DNA of 64,000 bases, taken from contig NZ_SUPL01000005.1 in assembly GCF_005047595.1 (NCBI RefSeq), forward strand, positions 186,001-250,000, in the 5' to 3' direction. The stretch's first letter is position 1. Every line of letters begins with the position of its first letter. The position numbers and the translations under genes are program-made. The notes under the pieces were generated by a model, which saw only the letters and a list, made by a program, of their open reading frames with translations, had not been told where the DNA came from and did not search any database. This stretch comes from Pontimicrobium aquaticum (GTDB taxonomy: Bacteria > Bacteroidota > Bacteroidia > Flavobacteriales > Flavobacteriaceae). Of this stretch, positions 36,046-45,243 are shown piece by piece.

Positions 36046-37049
36046 TCTGAGTACTTATCTATATACCATTCAACCGTTTTTAAAATGCCTGTTTCAAAAT
36101 TTTCTGAGGCTTTCCAGCCTAGTTCTTTCTCAATTTTTGAAGCATCAATGGCGTACCTGAAATCATGTCCTGGTCTGTCTTTTACAAAGGTAATTTGTTC
36201 TTTATAGGACGCCCTTTTTGGTAATACCTCATCTAATATATCACAAATGGTATGAGCAATATACAGATTGTTACGCTCATTATTACCGCCAATATTATAA
36301 ACTTCTCCAGTTTTTCCTTTTTGAAATACCAGATCGATCCCCACACAATGGTCTAATACATACAACCAATCCCGAACATTCTGACCATCTCCATAAATAG
36401 GAATGTGTTCTCCTTTAAGTGCTTTTCTGATAATGGTTGGAATTAGTTTCTCATCATGTTGCTTTGGACCATAATTATTAGAACAATTCGTGGTGACCAC
36501 ATTTAATCCATAGGTATGGAAATAACTCCTCACGATAAAATCAGAAGAAGCTTTAGAGGCACTATATGGACTGTTAGGTGCGTAAGGTGTCTCCTCGGTA
36601 AACAAGCCAGTAGCGCCTAAAGTTCCGAACACCTCATCGGTTGAAATATGGTGAAAACGACAGTTTTCATATCCTCTTTTCATATCAAAAGGAGCGTTCA
36701 TCCAATGATTTTTGGCAACATCTATTAAATTAAACGTACCAATAACATTGGTTTCTATAAAGGCATCAGGCTTATCGATGGAATTATCGACATGAGATTC
36801 TGCTGCAAAATGAATAACGCCTTTGAAGTTGTACTTTTTAAATAGTTTTTCAATTAAGTTTCTATCGCAAATATCGCCTTTTACAAAAGTGTAACACGCA
36901 TTATGTTCCACCTCCTTTAAATTAGAAAGCTCACCAGCATAGGTAAGCTTATCCAGATTAACAATATGTATATGTTTGTGTTCTGCTAAAAAATACGGAA
37001 TAAAATTAGAGCCAATAAACCCTGCGCCTCCTGTAACTAAAATGGTCAT
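36039..37049 (-). CDS. rfbB: dTDP-glucose 4,6-dehydratase
   Basis: The 336-residue SDR enzyme converts dTDP-glucose to the 4-keto-6-deoxy form. It has the NAD-binding GGAGFIGSNFIPYF, the catalytic region HISTDEVFGTLG and YSASKASSDF, and NNYGPKQHDEKLIP. Length is slightly short at the C-terminus, where the stop codon falls inside the repeats of the adjoining four-helix-bundle cassette. It follows the Wzz-like gene by one base. Confidence 0.95.
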   Translation of the reverse strand: MTILVTGGAGFIGSNFIPYFLAEHKHIHIVNLDKLTYAGELSNLKEVEHNACYTFVKGDICDRNLIEKLFKKYNFKGVIHFAAESHVDNSIDKPDAFIETNVIGTFNLIDVAKNHWMNAPFDMKRGYENCRFHHISTDEVFGTLGATGLFTEETPYAPNSPYSASKASSDFIVRSYFHTYGLNVVTTNCSNNYGPKQHDEKLIPTIIRKALKGEHIPIYGDGQNVRDWLYVLDHCVGIDLVFQKGKTGEVYNIGGNNERNNLYIAHTICDILDEVLPKRASYKEQITFVKDRPGHDFRYAIDASKIEKELGWKASENFETGILKTVEWYIDKYSDG

Positions 37050-37050
37050 T

Positions 37051-38127
37051 TTATTGTACTTTATCTTTATAGCGTTCCAAGAATTTAAGGAATTCTAAGA
37101 GTAGCAATACTAAATATAATGCTAATACAATTTTAATTGTCAAAGAAATTGTCCAAGATGTTTCAAGTCCAAAAAGTTTTGAGGCATTGCTTATTGTTCC
37201 TTTATCATTCTGTATGGAAACCACTTCTAGTATTTCTGAAGCATTTTCTTTTTCTCTATTGATTTCTACTAGTTCTCTCCCTAGTTCAATATCGTTTTTA
37301 TATAACTCAAATTCCTTAGTAACACTTTTATCATCTGCTCCTTCAAAAGTAATACTAGTTGTACCTCCTGCAACTTTTTCTGCTGATTTTTCCAACACTT
37401 CTCTATATACTTTTTGTAGGCTATCTGATTTTCTAAGTGATTCATTGATTATTTCTTCTCTTCTATTAAGCTCATTTAAGTCTTTTTTCTGTTCGTTCTT
37501 AAAAAACTCATTGGATGAAACATTGGTTACTATTTGTTTAAGTATTTTCTTAAAATTATTTTTCTCTTTTGAAAGCAATGTTATCTTTTGAAAACTATGT
37601 TCAAATTCATTAGAATTTGATATAAAGTCCTTAAACGTAACTGTTTGAGCTATTACAGAGTCTAGACCTTCGGTATATTCATTAAACAGTTCCATTTTTT
37701 GGTTTTCACTTAAAACAGATTCTAATTCAAACTCTTGAAGCATATTGGCTTCATGAGGCTCTATTTGTAATAATTGACTTATCGAAATAGAATCTTTTTC
37801 AGCAAGCAATGAATTATAATGCTCAATAGTATTATAAAGGTGTTGCCCTGTATTATAATTTTGTTTAACTACAATCGTAGACTTATAAACTGGAACTTCA
37901 GTTTTTTGCTTAACAATACCTAGAACCACACCAATAACTCCAGCAACAACTAATTTTAAAACATGTTTTTTAGTAAAAAATACTACCCATACAAATGCTA
38001 AAAAAAACGCATTAAAAATACTGCCTATAAATCTAAAAAAACGTTCAAAGGCATTGCCTATGAGTTTGAATAATTGCCCTAAATCTATCTCTTCGGATGG
38101 TTGTTGTTCTGGTAGATTTTTACTCAT
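37051..38127 (-). CDS. Wzz-like chain-length / polysaccharide co-polymerase protein
   Basis: The 358-residue protein has a cytoplasmic N-terminus, membrane segments near residues 35-50 and 57-75, a long helical periplasmic region, and a C-terminal membrane span near 328-348. The layout and the YKSTIVVKQNY segment after the N-terminal span are typical of polysaccharide co-polymerases. It lacks the BY-kinase domain and P-loop found in Wzc. It probably sets chain length with a Wzy protein. Sequence similarity to Wzz is weak, so this rests on topology and context. Confidence 0.7.
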   Translation of the reverse strand: MSKNLPEQQPSEEIDLGQLFKLIGNAFERFFRFIGSIFNAFFLAFVWVVFFTKKHVLKLVVAGVIGVVLGIVKQKTEVPVYKSTIVVKQNYNTGQHLYNTIEHYNSLLAEKDSISISQLLQIEPHEANMLQEFELESVLSENQKMELFNEYTEGLDSVIAQTVTFKDFISNSNEFEHSFQKITLLSKEKNNFKKILKQIVTNVSSNEFFKNEQKKDLNELNRREEIINESLRKSDSLQKVYREVLEKSAEKVAGGTTSITFEGADDKSVTKEFELYKNDIELGRELVEINREKENASEILEVVSIQNDKGTISNASKLFGLETSWTISLTIKIVLALYLVLLLLEFLKFLERYKDKVQ

Positions 38128-38130
38128 GTT

Positions 38131-39819
38131 CTAAGAATTAAATATTTGTTCTAAAATTGTTCGTGTTATTAAATACGTGGGTCTTACACCACTGGTTCCT
38201 AGGCCTCCTGAAGCTAATGTGCTTCCGGTCTCTAAAGGGTTGTCACTTGCATAATACGCATACCTTACTTTAACATCAGGAGTGATACTTTTGCGTATTC
38301 TGGCTGCTGATTGAATGGCTTTCTGATAATGTGCGCCTTCCATTTCAAGACCAATAACATCCCAAGTTGAATCATGGAAAAACTTCAAAATTTCTTTATT
38401 TTGAAGTGATGTTCCTAATACTGTTACCATAGCACCTTCGTACACATCAACACCTTGACCCTCTAGATCTTTTTTAGATAACTCATTTGTAAAAGGATAA
38501 TTGTCTGCAGTACCCTCAAAAATATGAGCAGACGGAATCATAATATCGCCTTTTCCTCCTTCTAAAATACCTGCTTTCCCCATAATGGACACAGACTTTA
38601 TATTCATTAGTGTTTTATCTCCATTGTTTTCATAGGGCTTTAAAAACTCGTCAATGGTTTCAAAAGCTTGCTCTCCAAACGCATAATCCATTACGAATAT
38701 AATAGGTTTTTCTGATTTAGAATTCCCTTTTTCAATTTTTAAATCTAGAGCCTCTATGTTAATTTTTTCAGTATCAAAAATTTGAACATCAATATTGGTT
38801 CCTGAAGTGTCCTTAATATAAATCATTCCAGATTTTAAGGCTTCCTGGTTTACTTTGCCTCTTAGAGGTTCATTATTACTCTGACTTAGAGCTTCATAAA
38901 TTTGAAAAACATCCTTTTTAGATTTCGCTGTTTGTAGTGCTTTTGGCGCATGAAGTGTGTTCATAACACTGTGCAGGTTAGCGCTAATAATATGTATTGG
39001 ACGCTCTAATAAACTCTTGTTTTTAAGAACCTCTTTAATATTATTAGCCCATATTTCGCCATGGATATGATGTCCTAAACGTTCACGTAACACTGGACTA
39101 AATGTAACTGTTCTTCTGGTGTGGTTTACTACTTCTTCAATAGCTAATTTACCCAACCAATACACTATTTGTAATAAGCGTTCGGGTTGTGACTTTGTGG
39201 CAAATAATGGATAAGCATGGGTTAGCTCTTCAAATGTTCTACCTAAAATATTGGCTGTATGGGTAATGGCAATTTCACGCTCTTTTTGAGTTAGCTTTTT
39301 AGTTGATAATACTGCTTTTTCTAATTTAACCCAATCTCGAATAGTATCGCCATTTTCATTAATTATGACGCGTTTACTAATCTTGTGTGATTCAATAAAT
39401 AAAAAGGTTAAGTGCGTTAAAATATCATATATTTCTGAGCGTCCTCTGGTAATTTCAATATTCATTTGCTCCTCATCTATACGGTAACAATTACGTCGTC
39501 TTTTTGGCGGAATTATTGCTTCAAAATGTGAATTTCCATAACCTTCATCGCTTGTTAAGTTAATAAACCTACATTCTTCAATGCCTCTAGGAAGTCTATC
39601 TATTACATATAACAAACCATTTAACTCTGCTTTTTCTTCAGCAATAGAGCCATAAATTTCTGGTCTTAAAAGTAACAAGGCTTCTCTTAAAGTTTCACCA
39701 GAAACTCCCATGGGTTTATAAAACCCACGATTAAATAAATGTCGCATGGTTATATACATTCGTTCTATAGCGCTAGAACTTTCTTGTGCTCGTGTTCGTC
39801 CTTGATGTTTTTTACTCAT
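38131..39819 (-). CDS. DUF6909 family protein with a phosphorylase-like C-terminal half
   Basis: I recognise the 562-residue protein as DUF6909, of unknown function. The N-terminal half is basic and helical (RMYITMRHLFNRGFYKPMGVSG). The C-terminal part has GKAGILEGGKGDIMIPS, then VIGLEMEGAHYQKAIQSAAR, then YYASDNP. These resemble the GxxG, EMEG and SDxP motifs of nucleoside phosphorylase (PNP/UDP family) folds. So a nucleoside or base-handling domain is plausible but unproven. It sits between GH3 and the Wzz-like gene on the same strand. Confidence 0.75.
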   Translation of the reverse strand: MSKKHQGRTRAQESSSAIERMYITMRHLFNRGFYKPMGVSGETLREALLLLRPEIYGSIAEEKAELNGLLYVIDRLPRGIEECRFINLTSDEGYGNSHFEAIIPPKRRRNCYRIDEEQMNIEITRGRSEIYDILTHLTFLFIESHKISKRVIINENGDTIRDWVKLEKAVLSTKKLTQKEREIAITHTANILGRTFEELTHAYPLFATKSQPERLLQIVYWLGKLAIEEVVNHTRRTVTFSPVLRERLGHHIHGEIWANNIKEVLKNKSLLERPIHIISANLHSVMNTLHAPKALQTAKSKKDVFQIYEALSQSNNEPLRGKVNQEALKSGMIYIKDTSGTNIDVQIFDTEKINIEALDLKIEKGNSKSEKPIIFVMDYAFGEQAFETIDEFLKPYENNGDKTLMNIKSVSIMGKAGILEGGKGDIMIPSAHIFEGTADNYPFTNELSKKDLEGQGVDVYEGAMVTVLGTSLQNKEILKFFHDSTWDVIGLEMEGAHYQKAIQSAARIRKSITPDVKVRYAYYASDNPLETGSTLASGGLGTSGVRPTYLITRTILEQIFNS

Positions 39820-39846
39820 ATAGTTTGTTTAACCTACAAAGATACA

Positions 39847-41367
39847 CTAAATAACGAAATTACTATTATGTAGCGTATCTGCAATCTTTCTGTCGTTAGA
39901 TAATCTAGGCATTTTATTTTGACCTCCCAATTTACCTACCAATTTCATGTAGCCTTTAAAACCTCCTTTTTTAACAGGAGTAATTTTTAAGGGTTGAAGT
40001 ACCTTCCCTTGAATTAAGTCTTTATAATAACTATTTTGGTTTTGAAGTGAATTGTCAATATGTTTCGCTAACATATCTAGATTTTCAATCTCGTTTTCAA
40101 ACTCGATGAACCATTCGTGATACGGCAACCCTTCTGAAGGATTAATTTGTGGTGCTACCGTAAATTCTGAAACTAAAACACTGCTATCGTTATTAGTGGC
40201 TTCTTGAATGGCTTGCTCTACTTCTTTGGCTATAACATGTTCTCCAAAGGCAGAAATATAATGCTTTATTCGTCCTGACACAATCACTCTATAGGGTTTT
40301 AAAGAGGTGAACTGTACTGTATCTCCAATATTATAAGCCCAAAGACCTGCATTGGTTGAAATAATCATGACATAATTAACTCCTAATTCAACATCTTTTA
40401 GTGTGATGCGTTTTGGGTTATCATCAAAAAACTTCTCTGCTTTTACAAATTCGTAAAAAATCCCAGAGTTTAACTGCAATAACATGCCTTTTTTATTTTG
40501 CTTGTCTTGAAATGCAAAAAAGCCTTCGCTTGCTGGATACAACTCAATGCTGTCAACTTTTCTACCAATTAGATTTTCAAATTTTGCTCTATAAGGCTCA
40601 TAATTAACACCTCCAAAAATGAACAAATTGAAGTTTTTAAAAATATCTCCTATTTTTTTGTTGGTTCTTTGTTGAAGTCGTTCAAAATACATTTGCACCC
40701 AAGAAGGAATACCGCTTATAATGCTCATATCTTCATTTATAGTCTCATCTACAATAGCTTCAACTTTCGTTTCCCAATCTTCAATGCAATTGGTTTCCCA
40801 ACTAGGCATTCTGTTTTTTTGAAGGTATTTAGGCACGTAGTGTGCTACAATCCCTGAAAGCCTACCTAATTTTATTCCGTTCTTCTCTTCAAGAATGGGA
40901 CTCCCTTGTAGAAAAATCATTTTACCATTTACAAAACTGGTGTTTCCTGTTTCGGCAACATACATTAAAATGGCATTTCTAGCAGCTTCAGTATGCGAAG
41001 GCATGCTTTCTTTGGTAATAGGAATGTATTTAGACCCAGATGTTGTTCCTGAGGTTTTTGCAAAGTAAATAGGTTTGCCTTTCCAGAGTACATTTTCTTC
41101 TCCTTGCACCACTCTATCAACATACGGTCGTAAGGCTTCATAATCTCTAATTGGAACTCTTTTTACAAAATCTTCATACGAATTAATACTAATAAAATCA
41201 TGGTCTTGCCCAAATACTGTAGAAGTGGCTGATGATATTAGCTTTTCAAAAACTTTTTGTTGTGTTGCTAATGGATTGCTAGCCCATTTATTAACTCTTT
41301 TTTGAATTTGCCTTGCAAATGGTTTTGCTAACAGCGCCTTAAGAGATGTTATTTTTCCTATATTCAT
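39847..41367 (-). CDS. GH3-family adenylate-forming enzyme
   Basis: The 506-residue protein matches bacterial members of the GH3 auxin-responsive promoter family: FAKTSGTTSGSKYIPIT (ATP-binding loop), LYPASEGFFAFQ, and YNIGDTVQFTSL. GH3 enzymes activate an acyl acid as an adenylate and often couple it to an amino acid; the bacterial substrate is unknown. The start is immediately upstream of the previous gene's stop (M23 peptidase), so both are probably cotranscribed. It is the third adenylate-forming enzyme in the window. Confidence 0.9.
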   Translation of the reverse strand: MNIGKITSLKALLAKPFARQIQKRVNKWASNPLATQQKVFEKLISSATSTVFGQDHDFISINSYEDFVKRVPIRDYEALRPYVDRVVQGEENVLWKGKPIYFAKTSGTTSGSKYIPITKESMPSHTEAARNAILMYVAETGNTSFVNGKMIFLQGSPILEEKNGIKLGRLSGIVAHYVPKYLQKNRMPSWETNCIEDWETKVEAIVDETINEDMSIISGIPSWVQMYFERLQQRTNKKIGDIFKNFNLFIFGGVNYEPYRAKFENLIGRKVDSIELYPASEGFFAFQDKQNKKGMLLQLNSGIFYEFVKAEKFFDDNPKRITLKDVELGVNYVMIISTNAGLWAYNIGDTVQFTSLKPYRVIVSGRIKHYISAFGEHVIAKEVEQAIQEATNNDSSVLVSEFTVAPQINPSEGLPYHEWFIEFENEIENLDMLAKHIDNSLQNQNSYYKDLIQGKVLQPLKITPVKKGGFKGYMKLVGKLGGQNKMPRLSNDRKIADTLHNSNFVI

Positions 41368-42237
41368 TTATTCAAAATCTATAAAAGTAGTTGGGTCTAT
41401 TGGGTAACCATCTGTCCAGAGTTCAAAATGCAAATGTGGCCCTGTAGTAAGCTCACCTGCATCGCCAGAGATGGCTATTACTTCGCCTGCTTTTACCAGA
41501 TCGCCTTGTTCTTTGGTTAAAGACGCATTATGCTTATAAGCCGAAATAAGTCCGTTTCCGTGATCTATAATTACCACATAACCTGTTTGTGTGGTCCATT
41601 CGGCTAAAACTACTGTGCCATCATCAGCGGCTTTAACTGGAGTTCCTTTGGCAACCACAATATCGACTGCGTAGTGTTTTTCCTCAGCATTGTATCCTTC
41701 ACTTATAGTTCCTGTTACTGGAGGAAACAGCACAAAATTAACTTTAGAGGTAGCAGATTCAAAAAGATTGTATTTATCTTCTTTGTTCACTTTTTCTCTA
41801 AGTAATGAGTCTTCTCTTGAAGGATTTAAGTTATATTCAATCGCTTCCTGTTCTGCGGCTTTAATAATGGAATCTTTGTTAAACTCTATTGTAGCAACAT
41901 CGCCTTTTAAAACACGCTTAATCGATTCAAAATACTGTTCGTTCATTTTAATGACCTGCTGTAAAGAGTCTGTTTTAAAATTAAGGCTGGTTGCTTCTTT
42001 TTTTAAGGCTGTAGATGAATATCCAGGAATATATTCTCTTAAAGGTGTAAAAGCAATTAAAACCGTTGTTAATGTTATTAAAATTATGGCAGACAACGAC
42101 ATCATAACAAATACATTTAACCTAGTTAACTTTATTGCAAAACGTTCTTCGAAAGTGTCTTCGTTTAGTATCACCAAACGATACTTATGCAGAAGTTTTT
42201 TGGCTAATTTTTTTTGTTTGTTCTTCTTATTTGACAT
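41368..42237 (-). CDS. M23 family metallopeptidase (membrane-anchored)
   Basis: The 289-residue protein has one N-terminal membrane segment near residues 35-65, a coiled-coil-like region, and a C-terminal LytM/M23 domain with HYAVDIVVAKGTPVKAADDGTVV, VIIDHGNGLISAYKHN and HLHFELW. The HxH in HLHFE and the HxxxD in HYAVD give the zinc ligands, so it is potentially an active peptidoglycan endopeptidase. It probably acts in the periplasm on cell wall. It is divergent from tatA. Confidence 0.92.
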   Translation of the reverse strand: MSNKKNKQKKLAKKLLHKYRLVILNEDTFEERFAIKLTRLNVFVMMSLSAIILITLTTVLIAFTPLREYIPGYSSTALKKEATSLNFKTDSLQQVIKMNEQYFESIKRVLKGDVATIEFNKDSIIKAAEQEAIEYNLNPSREDSLLREKVNKEDKYNLFESATSKVNFVLFPPVTGTISEGYNAEEKHYAVDIVVAKGTPVKAADDGTVVLAEWTTQTGYVVIIDHGNGLISAYKHNASLTKEQGDLVKAGEVIAISGDAGELTTGPHLHFELWTDGYPIDPTTFIDFE

Positions 42238-42328
42238 CGTTTTGCTAAATTAATTAAAATTATATGTACATTCTCTTTTACGATATGCTAAAGTTTGCTT
42301 TTAAACGCATTTTTTAAAGTTTAATTAT

Positions 42329-42336
42329 TAACTTTG
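42329..42336 (+). promoter_or_regulatory. -7 promoter box TAACTTTG of tatA
   Basis: The sequence fits TAnnTTTG and lies 21 bases before the tatA ATG. No TTG at the expected -33 distance is seen. Confidence 0.5.
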
Positions 42337-42357
42337 TTGTATTAAACAAAAAAGCAG

Positions 42358-42543
42358 ATGAGTTTATTTATGTTACCCTTGGCTATTGGAGCTCCACAAA
42401 TTATATTAATTGTAGTAGTGGTTTTACTATTATTTGGTGGGAAGAAAATTCCAGAACTTATGAGAGGTCTTGGAAGTGGTATTAAAGAGTTTAAAGACGC
42501 TAGTAAAGAAGACGAAAAAGAGAAGGAGTCTTCAAAAGAATAA
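42358..42543 (+). CDS. tatA: Sec-independent translocase subunit TatA/TatE
   Basis: The 61-residue protein has the TatA layout: a short N-terminus, one membrane span ([23 protein letters not shown]), the conserved FGxKKIPEL hinge, an amphipathic helix ([15 protein letters not shown]) and a charged tail. It should form the pore that exports folded twin-arginine proteins. It is a single-gene transcript: a -7 box lies upstream and a strong terminator downstream. Confidence 0.95.
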   Translation: MSLFMLPLAIGAPQIILIVVVVLLLFGGKKIPELMRGLGSGIKEFKDASKEDEKEKESSKE

Positions 42544-42565
42544 GCACGTTACTATAACACATACA

Positions 42566-42596
42566 AAAGCCAACATGAAAATGTTGGCTTTTTTTA
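42566..42596 (+). terminator. Rho-independent terminator of tatA
   Basis: AAAGCCAACAT pairs perfectly with ATGTTGGCTTT around a GAAA loop, followed by a T run on the plus strand. It sits between tatA and the convergent DUF4837 gene and may work in both directions, since A bases precede the stem. Confidence 0.9.
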
Positions 42597-42613
42597 TATA
42601 TAATATGAGCTTC

Positions 42614-43588
42614 TTATTTAACTTTTAATGATCGTATGATTGCTTCTAGCTCAAAAATGTAATCGCGTTTAGAGGTAGATGGTGCAAATACAAACCCTTC
42701 TAATACAATTAAACGGTTATTAACCTGATCTTTTATTGCGTAATTAATAAATGGTCCAGCCATAAAAGCATCTTTTACTTCCCATGTGCTCTTGGTTTCA
42801 AAAGTTGGCTTGTTATCAATCATGGTTTGATTTAGAAATGGTGTGTAAGCCTCTTCGGTAATCATATAAGAGCCATCTAATGGTCCAGGAATATGTACTT
42901 TGCCAATAGAGTCACGCATTTTAATTATATCATTAATAGCGTTTTCTCCTTCAGATATAGCGGCCAGAGGCATTTCATAAATTATCAGGTTGGCATCTCC
43001 ATTTTTAATGTCTCGACGTAGCCAAAAGAATTTTCCGTCTTGCTTTGCTACTCTATACGCTGATGGAAACTCTATTGATATACCAAGTGTTTCCTCAATA
43101 CTTTTGTCTTTGTGTAATGATTTTTTTGTTAAGCGTTGCCTTTGCTTTATCTCTGTTTGTTTGAAAGCTGAAATAATGTCTTTCGCATTTTCATTAATTT
43201 CTCCAATAATTTCTTTGGCTGAATTTCCAGAAATCACCACAACGGTTTGTGGTTTTGCATAAACGTCTTTTAATATTTTAGTGTCGGCAGGTTTGTCTCT
43301 TTCTATTTTTAGAATGGTTCTGTTTTTTGTTGCAAAGTCCGAAAATACTATAGGTGGCATTTGTCGTATTGTAAATAATGGCTCTTGTTGAGGAAGCCCA
43401 ACAACTTCGGCTGCAAAAACCTCTCTTACCTCATCTCCAATTCTACTTGCCCAAAAATCATTGTCTATAACTACAGACAAGCTATTAATATTTCCTGATG
43501 ACGAAGACACAATTCGTTTGCTTTTAGATTCATCGCCGCATGATGTAAAAAGCACTAAACTTAACATTATTAATAATAGTTTTTTCAT
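42614..43588 (-). CDS. DUF4837 family lipoprotein
   Basis: The 324-residue protein starts MKKLLLIMLSLVLFTSCGDESK, a lipoprotein signal with the lipobox Cys at 17. The mature part has SLSVVIDNDFWASRIGDEVREVFA and later GVFVF-like segments that I recognise as the Bacteroidota DUF4837 family, function unknown. It lies 22 bases after the lytic transglycosylase gene on the same strand, so a cell-envelope role is plausible. Confidence 0.82.
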   Translation of the reverse strand: MKKLLLIMLSLVLFTSCGDESKSKRIVSSSSGNINSLSVVIDNDFWASRIGDEVREVFAAEVVGLPQQEPLFTIRQMPPIVFSDFATKNRTILKIERDKPADTKILKDVYAKPQTVVVISGNSAKEIIGEINENAKDIISAFKQTEIKQRQRLTKKSLHKDKSIEETLGISIEFPSAYRVAKQDGKFFWLRRDIKNGDANLIIYEMPLAAISEGENAINDIIKMRDSIGKVHIPGPLDGSYMITEEAYTPFLNQTMIDNKPTFETKSTWEVKDAFMAGPFINYAIKDQVNNRLIVLEGFVFAPSTSKRDYIFELEAIIRSLKVK

Positions 43589-43610
43589 TTGTTGGTGTTA
43601 TTTTATTAAA

Positions 43611-45164
43611 TTATTTCTTGCTTACTACAAGAACCGTTCCTACTTTTAATTTTGAACCATTTATATTGTTCCAGCTTTTAATATTATCTACCGATACTCC
43701 AGGAAATTTTTGGGCAATACTCCAAAGAGAGTCACCTCCTTTAACTTTATACGTTTTTGCATTAGAATTTGTAGCGCTTTTTGCACTAGAAGTACTTTTA
43801 CTTGAATTTTGAAAAGCAGGTTTACGCGGATAGATTGTTAGTCTCTGACCAATACGTAAGTTGTTACTTCTTAAACCATTCCATTGCTTAATCTGACTTA
43901 CTCTTACGCCATATATTCGGGCTATCTTTCCTAAATAATCACCTGATTTTACGCGGTATCTAATACGTGAATTGGTATCAAAAAATTGCGGCAATGGTTT
44001 TTCTCTTTTATCAAACTCTTCTTTAGCAAAAGCGTAAATGGCTTTTTCGTTAGCTACAAAAGGCCCAACATATTTTCTTGGTAAACGCAGTACATAATCT
44101 TCATCTTTAATAAACGGAATGATATCCAATTTATAGGATGGGTTTAAAAACTGAAGCATTTCTATTGGAATGCTTGTGAGTTCGGCAACCTGATCTAAGG
44201 TAATCATTTGTTTTACCTTAATGGTGTCGGTTTCTATATATGTTATTTCTGGCTTTTGAGGCTGAAACCCATGCTCATCGGCATATTCAAAAATATACAT
44301 GGTTGCTAAAAATGCAGGTAAATAGCCTGCTGTTTCACGTGGTAAATTGGGTCTGATATTCCAATAGTTTTGATAACCACCTGAACGTCTAATAGCTTTG
44401 GTGACATTACCTGGCCCAGAATTGTAGGCTGCCAAAGCTAAATCCCAATCACCAAATATTTTATATAAACTAGCTAAGTATTTTGCCGCGGCCTCGGTTG
44501 ACATGATTGGGTCACTACGTTCATCAACATAACTACTTACGTCTAATCCGAATTGTTTTCCTGTGGCGAACATAAATTGCCATAAACCTGTGGCACCAAC
44601 TCTAGATTTAGCTCTAGGTTTTAGTGCAGATTCTACAATTGCTAAATACTTTACTTCTAAAGGGATGTCGTAATTATCCAGTTCTTTTTCAAATAAAGGA
44701 AAGTAATACTCGCTTAGTGCCATCAAGCGCTCTAAGTGTTTTCTTCTGTTCTTTAAATAGCCTTTTATAACACTTTCTAACGAAGGGTTGTAAGCAATAT
44801 TAAAAGGCGTTTTAGCGTCAAGTTCGGCAAGTCGTTTTTTTAAGGTGTCTGTTGGGAGTTCTGGGTAATAAACCTCATTGTATTCAAGCTCGGAAACTGA
44901 TTTGTAAATAGTATCATACAAACCCGAGCTAAATAGTTCTTCCATCCATTTTTGGTCAAACTCTGCTGCAATATCTAGGTCTTTAAACTCTTTTTTTATA
45001 AGCGAATCATGAACCGGTTTTATCTCCTTTATAACTTGAGATTTTCCATCTATAATTGTATCTATTATTGTCGCTTTTTGAGATGAGTTAACAGCAGTGC
45101 TATCTTTAGTTTGACTAAAGGAAAACTGAATGATAAAAAATGCTATTAATACTCTTAAAACCAT
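43611..45164 (-). CDS. LysM-containing lytic transglycosylase (MltD-like)
   Basis: The 517-residue protein has a signal peptide (VLIAFFIIQFSFSQ), then a goose-lysozyme-like SLT domain with the catalytic Glu in AIVESALKPRAKS and GLWQFMFATGKQFGL, DERSDPIMSTEAAAKYLA and ALAAYNSGPGNV. Two LysM domains follow near residues 408-450 and 472-516 (YRVKSGDYLGKIARIYGV; YKVKGGDSLWSIAQKF). It should cleave peptidoglycan glycan strands in the periplasm. The gene is cotranscribed with the DUF4837 lipoprotein gene. Confidence 0.95.
   Translation of the reverse strand: MVLRVLIAFFIIQFSFSQTKDSTAVNSSQKATIIDTIIDGKSQVIKEIKPVHDSLIKKEFKDLDIAAEFDQKWMEELFSSGLYDTIYKSVSELEYNEVYYPELPTDTLKKRLAELDAKTPFNIAYNPSLESVIKGYLKNRRKHLERLMALSEYYFPLFEKELDNYDIPLEVKYLAIVESALKPRAKSRVGATGLWQFMFATGKQFGLDVSSYVDERSDPIMSTEAAAKYLASLYKIFGDWDLALAAYNSGPGNVTKAIRRSGGYQNYWNIRPNLPRETAGYLPAFLATMYIFEYADEHGFQPQKPEITYIETDTIKVKQMITLDQVAELTSIPIEMLQFLNPSYKLDIIPFIKDEDYVLRLPRKYVGPFVANEKAIYAFAKEEFDKREKPLPQFFDTNSRIRYRVKSGDYLGKIARIYGVRVSQIKQWNGLRSNNLRIGQRLTIYPRKPAFQNSSKSTSSAKSATNSNAKTYKVKGGDSLWSIAQKFPGVSVDNIKSWNNINGSKLKVGTVLVVSKK
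44331..44346 (-). other. parS-like site (14 of 16) inside the lytic transglycosylase gene
   Basis: The minus strand reads TTTACCACGTGAAACA, which differs from the exact site at 52226 in two bases and keeps the central CACGTG. It encodes part of PRETAG, a segment conserved in the protein, so chance is a strong alternative. Confidence 0.25.
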
Positions 45165-45243
45165 TTGTAAATATTATGATATAACAGAACGCTTGAAATG
45201 CTAAAATCGTATTTTTTGATTACAATTGAAAATTTATCGGATT

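Noticed and set aside
41690-42253. Long plus-strand open frame opposite the M23 peptidase gene
   Set aside because: The M23 frame has clear catalytic motifs; the opposite frame has no recognisable domain and would overlap fully.
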